Positions 46,433-55,539 of a DNA stretch of 64,000 nucleotides are shown here, one piece after another; the first letter of the stretch is position 1; the number at the start of each line of letters is the position of its first letter. Below the pieces are notes generated by a model that made no database searches, had not been told where the DNA came from, and was given only the letters and a program-made list of their open reading frames with translations. This stretch comes from an uncultured bacterium (lineage in GTDB: Bacteria; Myxococcota_A; Polyangia; Polyangiales; Houyiibacteriaceae): assembly GCA_938024995.1 (NCBI GenBank), contig CALJDU010000015.1:62001-126000 (forward strand), written 5' to 3'. Both the position numbers and the translations under genes were made by a program.

Positions 46433-48901
46433 TCAGTCCCAGGGTCGGTTCGCGGTGGGGAAGGCGTCCGGGTCGACGACCTCTCGTTCCGTGAGCACGT
46501 GGCCGGTCGGCATTTTCTGGAGCACGATCTTGGACACCGACGACGGGATCGCGGAGAGCACTTCGCTTGAGGCTTCGGCCAACACGACGCGCTTGAGGGT
46601 GCGCGGAAGAGACGACGGGCGGATGAGTTGGTGCGCGCAGAGGTGCTCAATCGTGAGCTTCGTCAGGATCGCGCCGTCGACCGTGTGGTCGACCGCGTCG
46701 AGGTGGGTGAGCGAAGGCGGGAGGTCCGCCAGGCGCAGGTCGCCCGTCTTCCAACCTGCGCGCAGCTTGAGCTCACGCAGCGCGGTCATTCCGTCGAGCG
46801 GTCCCAGGTCGGCGCGACAGACACGCAGCGTCTCAACGGAGTCCGAACGCAGCACCGGGAACGGGCGGACGTAGTGGAGCGTGAGGTGCTTCAGGCCGCC
46901 GATGACGACCGGGTCTTTGATTCCGCTGGACGAGATCGTCGCGTGCGTGACGGTCGCCGGAAGGGACTCCCCGCCGATGATCTTCGAGGCGCCCACGACC
47001 GTGAATTCCTTGAGCTTGGGGAACGCGGAGAGCGGCGCGAGGTCGACCGGCGACTTCTTCCACGCGCTCAAGAACCCGGTGAGAAGCAGGGCCTGGATCT
47101 TCGCCCGTTCCGCTTTGAGGAAATCGTCCGGAGCGTGCGCGAGCAATGCGCGCACCGCGTGTTCTCGATACGCACGAACGATCATCCCGGAATCGAAGAT
47201 CTGGTTCCGGATCAGCGCGTCGTGGGACGCGCGAACGGGGCCGCGTTGAAGCATCAGACGCATGGCTTTGCGCACCACCTCGCCCGTCTTTTCTTTTCCG
47301 ACGGTAGTGCCATCGAGCAGCGCACCCAACACTTCGGGGTCGTCGAGCGCGCCCACCAGCTCCGCCGCGTGCGAGATCTTCTCGTGGTCGCGGCTCAGCA
47401 AGAGCTTCTTGAGGCGCGCGCTCTGCTTGCCCGCTTTGCCCGTGCGTCGCTTGGGTTTCGGCTTCTTCGCGCGGGTTGACTTCTTGACGACACTGGGCGG
47501 CTTCACGAGCTCGTGGAACGCCGCCGGGATCCGCGTGGCCGAGAGCCGGGATCGCGTGCACTGGATCCGCGTCAGGGAGGGCGCGTCCGCGAGCGCGTGC
47601 GCGTCGATGAGGTTCTTCGTTCGGGAGAGGTCGAGGACGGTCACTTTGGGGAGCGCGGGGAGGCCGGCAAGAGACTCGATCGTGCTCCCGACAAGAGAGA
47701 GGTTCGTGAGATGGGGCGCGTTCGGAAAGCCCTGGAGATCTGTGGCGTCCAGGTTCAGGCGGAGGTCGTGGGTGCCGTTGAGCGTGTGCTCACCAAGGTC
47801 GAGCGGTGCGCTCCACGTTCTTAGCTCGACGATCTGGACCGGCTGTTCGGAGAGCCAGCGCAGCGACCGAAGCCCCGTCTTGTCGACGACGATTCGCTCT
47901 GCCGCACATGGCGCTATCTCCCTGAGACACGGCAGTTCGCGCAGGAAGATGTTGGGCTTGGACTTCACCGCGCGCAGGTCGATGCGCGTGAGCTTCGGGG
48001 CGCCGTGGATCGAGAGCGTGGTGACGTCGAGCTCGGGCAGCGTGAGCTCGAGCATCTCGTGGGGGCGAATGGTGAGCGCGCGGATCGCGACGGGGACATC
48101 GAGGTTCGGAAACGCGTCCGCGTCGGTCTCCAGCGTGAGGGACTGCAGCTTCGCGAGCTGCAGGACACGGGCGCAGTCGCGGGATTGATTGAGCCGGAGC
48201 TCCGCGTGTTGGAGCTCGGGCATGTCCGGGAGATCCGAAACCGGCGAGGAAATCTCTAGGTTGTGAACCTTCGGAAGGTGGCGCACCGATGCATCGACGT
48301 CGGAGTGAGAGATTCGAACGCTAGTGAGCTCCTCGCTCTCGAACACGAGCGGCGCGTTGGCCCCGACGTTGGAACAGTGCACGCCCTGCAGTCGCGGGAA
48401 CGCGCCGACGACCAGGCCTGTTGTGGTGAGGTGCGAGAGACGAAGGGAGCTGAGCGTGTCGTGTCCCACGCCGGTCAAGTCGACCGCGCGTCGTTGCCTC
48501 CAGGTTCCGTGGATGCTGAGCGAGCGGAGCGTCTTGATCTCGCGGATCACGGAGAGGTCCTTGACGGGCCCCATGATGTTCAAGCTCTCGAGCGGGAACT
48601 CGGTCAGCGGGCGGAGGTCGGTCGGGTGGGCGCTCGGTCGCGCGCTCACGGACCAGTTGGTGATCGTCTTCCGAAGTTTGGCCGCGTCGCTGCCGACTGG
48701 CGCGAGCGAGAGGAGCCACGCACAGATCTCAAATCGCATGCAAAGGTCGAGCGGCTTCGTCCAGGCGGGAGGGGAGCCTTGGAACCCCTCGAGGCACTCA
48801 TCGATGGGAGCGGGATCCGCCAAGAGCGCAGCGCGGACGTCTTCAAACGCTGCGGTTCCAACGGTGGCGAGGAGCCGTTGTTTGAGGTCGTCGATGCTCA
48901 T
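46433..48901 (-). CDS. Leucine-rich-repeat-like protein
   Basis: 822 residues, ATG start, no signal peptide. Irregular LRR-type units occur throughout (for example LTNLSLVGSTIESLAGLPALPKVTVLDLSRT, given only as region 405-435). The first part (1-90) resembles the helical cap seen in Myxococcota LRR proteins. A Lys/Arg-rich linker (KKSTRAKKPKPKRRTGKAGK) near residue 480 is followed by a helical segment, LKKLLLSRDHEKISHAAELVGAL, seen in related proteins as a HEAT-like unit, and then a second LRR stretch. It would be a cytoplasmic binding scaffold. Divergent from the large TSP3 gene. Confidence 0.82.
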   Translation of the reverse strand: MSIDDLKQRLLATVGTAAFEDVRAALLADPAPIDECLEGFQGSPPAWTKPLDLCMRFEICAWLLSLAPVGSDAAKLRKTITNWSVSARPSAHPTDLRPLTEFPLESLNIMGPVKDLSVIREIKTLRSLSIHGTWRQRRAVDLTGVGHDTLSSLRLSHLTTTGLVVGAFPRLQGVHCSNVGANAPLVFESEELTSVRISHSDVDASVRHLPKVHNLEISSPVSDLPDMPELQHAELRLNQSRDCARVLQLAKLQSLTLETDADAFPNLDVPVAIRALTIRPHEMLELTLPELDVTTLSIHGAPKLTRIDLRAVKSKPNIFLRELPCLREIAPCAAERIVVDKTGLRSLRWLSEQPVQIVELRTWSAPLDLGEHTLNGTHDLRLNLDATDLQGFPNAPHLTNLSLVGSTIESLAGLPALPKVTVLDLSRTKNLIDAHALADAPSLTRIQCTRSRLSATRIPAAFHELVKPPSVVKKSTRAKKPKPKRRTGKAGKQSARLKKLLLSRDHEKISHAAELVGALDDPEVLGALLDGTTVGKEKTGEVVRKAMRLMLQRGPVRASHDALIRNQIFDSGMIVRAYREHAVRALLAHAPDDFLKAERAKIQALLLTGFLSAWKKSPVDLAPLSAFPKLKEFTVVGASKIIGGESLPATVTHATISSSGIKDPVVIGGLKHLTLHYVRPFPVLRSDSVETLRVCRADLGPLDGMTALRELKLRAGWKTGDLRLADLPPSLTHLDAVDHTVDGAILTKLTIEHLCAHQLIRPSSLPRTLKRVVLAEASSEVLSAIPSSVSKIVLQKMPTGHVLTEREVVDPDAFPTANRPWD

Positions 48902-49108
48902 CTTCGGGAGGACAGTCTCACTTTTTGTGACGCGCCGTCAGCCTGCTAGGCACCCCGACTTGATGAGGTTGGACACGCTGGACGTACGCGGGACGCCGCG
49001 GAGTCTTCCCATTTTCCCGTCCGCGGTGGTGTTCAGTCGAATGACCACGCCATACCATCGACTCCTTTGCTGTGGGCCGCGAGAGGCCTTCAACTGGAGG
49101 TTGTGGGG

Positions 49109-52100
49109 ATGACTTTGGGAACTCGTTTGGCTGTCGTGCTTGTCACGGCGTCGTTGTCGCTCGTCACGGGTACGGCGCGCGCGGTGGACGATCCGTATGG
49201 GCTCGGGAACGGGAGCGATGGCGCGTTCGTCGCTGGCGCCTCAAGCGTCGTGAACCGCTACGTGGCGATCACGACAAACGCCGGGTCGACCGTCACCGTG
49301 ACCAGCGCGACCGGCTTCGTTCGGGGGGACCTCGTGATGGCGTGGCGGTCGCAGGCGAGCTTGCCGGCGCCCTTTGTGCTCCGAGACGGAACCGCGCCTG
49401 ACATCGACCTCACGACCGTTCCGGTGGGCTTCTACGAGCTTGGCCGGATCACGAACGTGGTCGGAAACATCATCACCCTCGACCACGCGCTCATCGGAGC
49501 CTACGGCGCGGGCGCGCAGCTCGTTCGCGTGCCCGAGTTTACGAACGTGACGATCGGGGCGACCGGGCGGATCGTTCCGCAACCTTGGAACGGAACGACC
49601 GGCGGCATCGTCGCGTTTCTCGCCAACGAGACCGTCACGATGAACACCGGCGGGATCGTCGAGGCGAGCGCGCGCGGGTTCCGGGGCGGTCGTCGCTCTG
49701 TCGACTTCTGCCTTGGTGGCTGCGCGACGGATCAGCGCCCGAATATCTCCGCGGCGTGCAACACGGCCGCTGGGGTTGGAGAGGGTCTCGCGGTTGAAGG
49801 GCTCCCCCGCGCGAATGTTTGCGGAGCGGCGAACCTCGCGACCGGTGGCGGCGGCGGAGGCTCCATCAACGCCGGCGGCGCGGGCGGAGGCAACGGCGGC
49901 AAGGGGGGCGTCGGCGGGAACGCCTGGAACCGAAACGCGGTGACGGGCGGGTTCCCTAGCGCACGCGCGATCGCCGGAGACCTCGAGGACCATCTCCTCA
50001 TGGGCGGCGGTGGCGGCGGCGGTCAGATGAATAACTCCGCCGCGTCAGCGGGCGCGGCCGGCGGCGGGGTCGTCTTCATCCGGACGTTCAACTGGCGCGG
50101 TGACGGACGGGTACGCGCGATCGGCGGGACCGCGACCGCCCCCGTTCCGAACAACGACGGACAGGGCGGCGGCGGCGCGGGCGGGAGCGTGTTTATCCGC
50201 GTGGTCAACGACATCGCGACCTGCCCTCGCATCCACGTGTTCGGCGGAAACGGCGCGAGCACTTCCGGTCACGGGAACGGCGGCGGCGGCGGCGGCGGCT
50301 GGGGCCGCATCGATGAGCGAGACGCGGTCGCCTGCGCCGTCAACGTGGTCGCAGGCTCGAACGGAACGATGTGGAACTTTCCCGCGTCGGGCGCTGGGAC
50401 CACCCCGCCGCAGAACGGGCGCGTCGGGGGCACTGAACCGTATGGTTGCGTCACCGACGCGCAGTGCGGCGGGGCGAGCCCGATCTGCGACCCCGTGATC
50501 CACTTGTGCCGACCGTGCAGCGCGGACGCAGAGTGCGGAGGCGCGACGCCGTTCTGCGCGCGGATCGGGACAAACGTCGGTCGGTGCGTGACGTGCACCA
50601 TCGATACACACTGTGACGACGGAAACGCGTGCACGGCGGATCGATGTGCAGCGAACGTCTGCTCCAACACCCCGAGCCCGGCGGGAACAGACTGCGGTGG
50701 TGGCAACGTCTGCAGCGGCGCCACCGCGATGTGCGTGGACTGCACGACGGGCGCCGACTGCGCGGACGGCAATGACTGCACGTCTGACGTGTGCACGAGC
50801 AACACCTGCAGCAACCCGCCGCGCTCGGCCGGGACCATGTGCAGCGGCGGCGTCTGCGACGGCGCGTCGATGTGCGCTCCCTGCGTCGACGGCGCGCCAA
50901 TCGGTATGACAGATCCCGGTTGCACCGCGGCGACGCCGTTCTGTGACACCAGCGGTGCGCCCGTGATGTGCAAGGAGTGCGGCGGTGATGGGGACTGCAC
51001 GTCGGGCGTCTGTGACTTGGCGTCCAACAGCTGCGTCCCGTGCGTGGATGACGGAACGGGAACGATGGTCGACCGCGGATGCTCACCGATCGCCGCGCTC
51101 TGCGACGTCGGGGCGCCCTCTACGTGTCAGCCGTGCCTCGACGACTCGAGCGCGACCGACCTGGGTTGCGTCGCGGGCGCTCCGGTCTGCGACGAGACCG
51201 GCGCGACCCACGTCTGCGTGACGTGCGAGGACAGCGCTGCAGGAACCGGCGTGGACAACGGTTGTAACGCGACGACGCCGGTCTGCGATCTCTCGGGAGC
51301 GCCGACCTGCGTGGAGTGCCTGACCAGCGCGGACTGCGCGATGGGGACCATCTGCGGCGGGGCCAGTACCTGTGTTCCCGGCTGTGAGGATGACCTTGAT
51401 TGCGACGGTGTGACGCCGATCTGTGACGGCGTCACGATGACCTGCGCGGAGTGCACCGACGACACGCACTGCGGCGGTGTCACGACGTGTTCGGCGATGG
51501 GGATCTGCGCGTTCCCGGACACGGATGGCGACGGCGTCACGGACGAGGTCGACCTTGATGATGACAACGACGGCATCCCCGATGTCGACGAGCTCGGCGG
51601 GACCGACACGTCGGCGGATACCGACGGGAACGACATCCCAGACTACTTGGACGCGGCGATGGTCGGCTGCGCGGATGGCGACGCGGACGGAGTTTGTGAC
51701 GCGGTACCGAGCGATGTCGACCTCGACGGAGACGGAGTCCCCAACCACCTCGACGCCGACGCGGATGGCGACGGGATCACCGACACGATTGAAGGTGGCG
51801 GGAGCGACGCGGACGGCGATGGGCAGGTGGACGGCTTCGCCGACGCGAACGGGGATGGCCTTGATGACGCGACCGCGGTGGCGCCGCTTCCCTTGCCGAA
51901 CACCGACATGGCAGATGGGCCGGACTTTCTTGACGTCGACGCGGACGGGGATGGTGTCCCGGACGCCTCTGAGGCGCACGATGATGACCACGACGGCGTG
52001 GTGTCCGAGCCGAGCGGAAGCGACAGCGACGGCGACGGGATCGATGACGCATTCGATCCCGACTGCGACGCGGCCGCGATATGCGCGGGCGGAGTCGGGA

Positions 52101-53242
52101 CGCCTGCTCCGACGCCGGACCTCGATTTGGATGGGGCTCCGGACTACGTCGATGACGATGACGACGGCGACAGCATCCCGACCGCCGCGGAGGTGAGCGA
52201 TGGCGCGACCTACGGCGATGACGTGGACGGCGATGGCGCGCCGAACTGGTACGACACCGACAGCGACGGCGACGAGGTGCCCGACATGGGCGAAGTGACG
52301 CCTGACGCGGATGGTGACGGTATCCCGGAGAACACCGACATGGACGCGGACGGAGTCCCGGACTACCTCGACCCGGATTCGGCGCCGACCGATATGGACG
52401 GCGACTCGATCCCCGACGTGGTCGAGTGCCCCGACCCGAGCGACTGCCCGGACTCCGACGGGGACGGCACGCCCGATGTCGCGGACCCGGACGACGACGA
52501 CGACGGCGTGCCGACGCTGGACGAGGTCACGGACGCAGGAGGCGTAAACGACCTCGATGGAGACGGCCGTGAGAACCACCTCGACGTGGACGCGGATGGG
52601 GACGGAATCACGGACGATGTCGAGTGTGGCGCGGGACCCTGCGTCGACACGGACGGAGACGGATCTCCTGACTACCTAGACCTCGACGCAGATGACGACG
52701 GGGTCCCGGACGCGACCGAGGGTCACGACGCGGACACCGACGGTGCGCCGGACGCCGCGCCAAGCGGTTCGGACGCCGATATGGACGGCTTGGACGACAG
52801 CTTCGACCCGGACTCTGGCGGGGTCACCGCGCCGACGCCGGATACCGATGGAGACGGCGCGCCTGACTTCCAAGACGATGACGACGACGGCGACGGACTG
52901 CTCACGGTCAACGAGGACGTCGACGGGAACGGAGCGCCAGGCGACGACGATAGCGACGGCGACGGGGTGCCCAACTACCTCGACCCGGACGACGATGGCG
53001 ACGGTACGCCGACGCTGAGCGAGGGCGCCGATCCGGACGGTGACGGCGACCCGGCGGACGCGGTGGACACCGACATGGACGGAACCCCGGACTACCTGCA
53101 GCCTGGGGAGGCGGTGCCTCCGGTCCTTGGTGGTGGGGTCTCTGGCGGCGCGCTCTGCGCTGCAACCGGAGCTCCGGGGAGCGAGGCGCCGTGGCTGGTG
53201 TTCGCGGTGCTCGGCTTCGTGTGCGTCAGGCGAAGGCGTTGA
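49109..53242 (+). CDS. Giant TSP3-repeat surface protein with MYXO-CTERM-like tail
   Basis: 1377 residues from ATG 49109, which has GGAGG eight bases upstream and starts a signal peptide ([21 protein letters not shown]). Domain order: a beta-rich N-terminal part (30-240), a Gly-rich segment (250-430, with runs such as GGGGGG and repeated GGAGG), a Cys-rich EGF-like/repeat block (450-805, many CDG-, CxxC-units), TSP3 calcium-binding repeats (810-1340, DxDGDGxPDxxD), a Gly/Pro linker, and a terminal Cys-hydrophobic helix-RRRR motif. The tail fits MYXO-CTERM sorting. The protein should be an extended cell-surface fibre or stalk that depends on calcium. Confidence 0.87.
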   Translation: MTLGTRLAVVLVTASLSLVTGTARAVDDPYGLGNGSDGAFVAGASSVVNRYVAITTNAGSTVTVTSATGFVRGDLVMAWRSQASLPAPFVLRDGTAPDIDLTTVPVGFYELGRITNVVGNIITLDHALIGAYGAGAQLVRVPEFTNVTIGATGRIVPQPWNGTTGGIVAFLANETVTMNTGGIVEASARGFRGGRRSVDFCLGGCATDQRPNISAACNTAAGVGEGLAVEGLPRANVCGAANLATGGGGGGSINAGGAGGGNGGKGGVGGNAWNRNAVTGGFPSARAIAGDLEDHLLMGGGGGGGQMNNSAASAGAAGGGVVFIRTFNWRGDGRVRAIGGTATAPVPNNDGQGGGGAGGSVFIRVVNDIATCPRIHVFGGNGASTSGHGNGGGGGGGWGRIDERDAVACAVNVVAGSNGTMWNFPASGAGTTPPQNGRVGGTEPYGCVTDAQCGGASPICDPVIHLCRPCSADAECGGATPFCARIGTNVGRCVTCTIDTHCDDGNACTADRCAANVCSNTPSPAGTDCGGGNVCSGATAMCVDCTTGADCADGNDCTSDVCTSNTCSNPPRSAGTMCSGGVCDGASMCAPCVDGAPIGMTDPGCTAATPFCDTSGAPVMCKECGGDGDCTSGVCDLASNSCVPCVDDGTGTMVDRGCSPIAALCDVGAPSTCQPCLDDSSATDLGCVAGAPVCDETGATHVCVTCEDSAAGTGVDNGCNATTPVCDLSGAPTCVECLTSADCAMGTICGGASTCVPGCEDDLDCDGVTPICDGVTMTCAECTDDTHCGGVTTCSAMGICAFPDTDGDGVTDEVDLDDDNDGIPDVDELGGTDTSADTDGNDIPDYLDAAMVGCADGDADGVCDAVPSDVDLDGDGVPNHLDADADGDGITDTIEGGGSDADGDGQVDGFADANGDGLDDATAVAPLPLPNTDMADGPDFLDVDADGDGVPDASEAHDDDHDGVVSEPSGSDSDGDGIDDAFDPDCDAAAICAGGVGTPAPTPDLDLDGAPDYVDDDDDGDSIPTAAEVSDGATYGDDVDGDGAPNWYDTDSDGDEVPDMGEVTPDADGDGIPENTDMDADGVPDYLDPDSAPTDMDGDSIPDVVECPDPSDCPDSDGDGTPDVADPDDDDDGVPTLDEVTDAGGVNDLDGDGRENHLDVDADGDGITDDVECGAGPCVDTDGDGSPDYLDLDADDDGVPDATEGHDADTDGAPDAAPSGSDADMDGLDDSFDPDSGGVTAPTPDTDGDGAPDFQDDDDDGDGLLTVNEDVDGNGAPGDDDSDGDGVPNYLDPDDDGDGTPTLSEGADPDGDGDPADAVDTDMDGTPDYLQPGEAVPPVLGGGVSGGALCAATGAPGSEAPWLVFAVLGFVCVRRRR

Positions 53243-53334
53243 TCGAGACGCGCCGCCAAGGGTTCGGGGCGGCGCGTGGATCGACGGGATCAATCTCATT
53301 CAACTCGAGCGCGATCTGAGCGACTCTGTTACTC

Positions 53335-53778
53335 GTGACTGAACTCCTGACGCGTTTGAAGAGCCGCATTGCGCTCGAGCTTGAGGGGGTCGAGCCGAGC
53401 GCGGCCGGCCTTCGCTCAACGGCCGATGGTCGTTACGGCGAGGTGGTCGTCGAGATCGCGCACGACGAGGAAGCAGAGTCGATCCGGGTCTCCACCGCTG
53501 TTCCGCCTCCCGCGGGAGCGGGCCGTGAGTTCCTCGTGTGGTGCTTGTCGGTCAACGTTCAGTATTGGGACGTGAAGGTCGGCATCGACGACTCGGGCTT
53601 TGTCTTGGTGCACTCGGACCTCGACGCCGCGCCGGACGCCGAGCTGGATCAACTGACCGAGGACATCGTGGAGCGCGCGGAGACGGTCGTGCAGCTACTC
53701 GATGACGATCTCGTCGAGTGGTTGCTCGCGCACGGTTTCGGGACCGCGGGACAGCGAGAGCGCTGGACCTCCTGGTAG
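53335..53778 (+). CDS. YbjN/type III secretion chaperone-like protein
   Basis: 147 residues, GTG start. Acidic, compact alpha/beta protein with the pattern of the YbjN/CesT-like fold: N-terminal helix LLTRLKSRIALELEG, strands around YGEVVVEIAH and IRVSTAVPPPAG, and a C-terminal helix pair. The family includes secretion chaperones and phenotype suppressors, but no secretion system lies nearby. Convergent with the DUF4126 gene nine bases away. Confidence in the family is moderate. Confidence 0.68.
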   Translation: MTELLTRLKSRIALELEGVEPSAAGLRSTADGRYGEVVVEIAHDEEAESIRVSTAVPPPAGAGREFLVWCLSVNVQYWDVKVGIDDSGFVLVHSDLDAAPDAELDQLTEDIVERAETVVQLLDDDLVEWLLAHGFGTAGQRERWTSW

Positions 53779-53787
53779 AGCGAGCTG

Positions 53788-55386
53788 CTATAGAACGGCG
53801 GCGACGACCGCGCGCCACGGACCATCGTTGAGCGGCGTGGTCTCGCCCGCGACGAACAGGTCCGCTTCATCGAGGACTGCGTGCTTGGAGACCCATGCGA
53901 ATGACGCCACGGGCGGCATGAACGCGCGCTTGTCGACGTAGCCGTCCACGCGCGCCTTGAGTGTCTGACGCGTCATGTCACGGAGCGCGACCGCGTTCAG
54001 GATGACGGCGTACGCCAGCGCGACGGGCCAACCAAAGAACGCGCTGCCCCAAACGCACAAGGCGAGGTAGCCGCTGATCAAGAGGCCCAGGACGAAGCGA
54101 CGCTTGAACGGAGAGATCAAGTAGCCGAGGCCGACCGGAACGAAGGTGCCGAGGCTCGCGAGTCCGAAGAGGATCGCGCCGATGATGGTCAGCGCCGCTT
54201 GCCCCTTGAGGCTCCCGACCTCGTCGGCGGGACGGAAGCGAACGGACTTGCCCGCTTGCGCGTAGCCGGGGAGGGCGACGCGAGCGCTCTCTGACTCGAC
54301 GTTGACGCGAACCAATCCGGACGACTCGGCGCCGTTCACGATGGACGGGACGACTCGCTCTTTCTCTGCCGGGAACAAGTGGAAGAAGCTCTCGCGGATG
54401 CCGCCCGCTTCGGAGCGATCGGAAAGCGCGACCACGCGTTCGGTCGTGAGCTCCGCGAGGCTGACCCGGGAGAGATCCTCATGGGACACCTCGTACACCA
54501 GCGTCCTGAACCACGCGCGACACGCGAAGAGCGTCGCGCCTTCGGCGAGGATGAGGTAGCCGGCGCGGCATCGCCCGACCTTCGGCGCGTGATAGGTATA
54601 GGCCTCGATGCAGCGCGCGCGCTCCGCGCCTCGTTTCTCGAGCAGCGCGGTCAGCCAGTTCGGCTTGGGCGGCTCGACGGGCTCATCCGGCGCCGACATC
54701 TTCTTGAGGATCGCGACGCCGATCTTCATGTGGATCCAGGTCAGTCGCGCGAGGAGCGGTCCGGTGAACAGACCGATGACCAAGTAGAGGCCAACGATCA
54801 CGGCGACGATGGTGGTGTCGCCGAACGCGATGCCGACGCCTGAGGCGACCAGCGCGAACGCGTCATCGAGCAAAGAGTGGGCGAAGCGGAGCCCGGGGAC
54901 CGGAACCATGGACAAGAGCAAACGCGCCCCGGTCTTTCCGATCGTCGCGAGGTAGCTGGCGAACGTGCCGAGGATCACGCTGAGGGCGATCACGGAGACG
55001 CCCATGTCCGCGCTCGCCATCGCGAGCTCGATCTGCTCAGGCAGCTCGACGGCGTTCGAGGCGCCGTACCCAAGGAGCGACGCGACGGCGACACCGGCGA
55101 AGGGTCGCCAGGCCGTCGAGATGGGGACCAGCCATTGCTCGATGAGCGGAATTTTGTCCGCGAGGGACTCCAGGATCGCGAGCACCGCGAAGGTGCCTGC
55201 GAGTCCATACATCACGCCTCCGCTCGCGAGGCCGTGAAGCGACGCGTGGAGGGCGGGATCCATCATGATCGCGGGCAGCTCCGCTGGCGCGGCGAGCCCA
55301 AAAATGATCGCGAGAGGGATCCAGGGGTTTTTACCTGCGGCGGCGCTGCACGCGATCGCGGTGACGACGGTCGGGATACTTTCCAC
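53788..55386 (-). CDS. DUF4126 membrane protein with cytoplasmic domain
   Basis: 532 residues, GTG start. The N-terminal third is the DUF4126 pattern (ACSAAAGKNPWIPLAIIFGL, then paired membrane spans and a second AGKNP-like turn). The middle (about 235-395) is soluble, with Cys (CIEAYTYHAPKVGRCR) and a beta-rich part. Further hydrophobic spans (400-480) return it to the membrane. Function unknown for the family. Divergent from the P-type-ATPase-like gene across 153 bases. Confidence 0.8.
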   Translation of the reverse strand: MESIPTVVTAIACSAAAGKNPWIPLAIIFGLAAPAELPAIMMDPALHASLHGLASGGVMYGLAGTFAVLAILESLADKIPLIEQWLVPISTAWRPFAGVAVASLLGYGASNAVELPEQIELAMASADMGVSVIALSVILGTFASYLATIGKTGARLLLSMVPVPGLRFAHSLLDDAFALVASGVGIAFGDTTIVAVIVGLYLVIGLFTGPLLARLTWIHMKIGVAILKKMSAPDEPVEPPKPNWLTALLEKRGAERARCIEAYTYHAPKVGRCRAGYLILAEGATLFACRAWFRTLVYEVSHEDLSRVSLAELTTERVVALSDRSEAGGIRESFFHLFPAEKERVVPSIVNGAESSGLVRVNVESESARVALPGYAQAGKSVRFRPADEVGSLKGQAALTIIGAILFGLASLGTFVPVGLGYLISPFKRRFVLGLLISGYLALCVWGSAFFGWPVALAYAVILNAVALRDMTRQTLKARVDGYVDKRAFMPPVASFAWVSKHAVLDEADLFVAGETTPLNDGPWRAVVAAVL

Positions 55387-55539
55387 GTTTTGTCCAGGCT
55401 AGCAGATGCTGAAAAACGCGCAGCTGTGGGCTTGCGTTGTCACCGGGTCGACGCTTTCAGGCCTCACGTATTCACGCGTGGTCCGCTCTGTGGAATGCGG
55501 CCTTGACCGCGAGGGGCGACACGAGAAAAGTCAGCCCCC

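Noticed and set aside
51083..52579. About 500-codon minus-strand frame inside the giant TSP3 gene
   Set aside because: Same cause: antisense of TSP3 repeats. Only Val/Arg/Asp-rich filler, no start signal or family.
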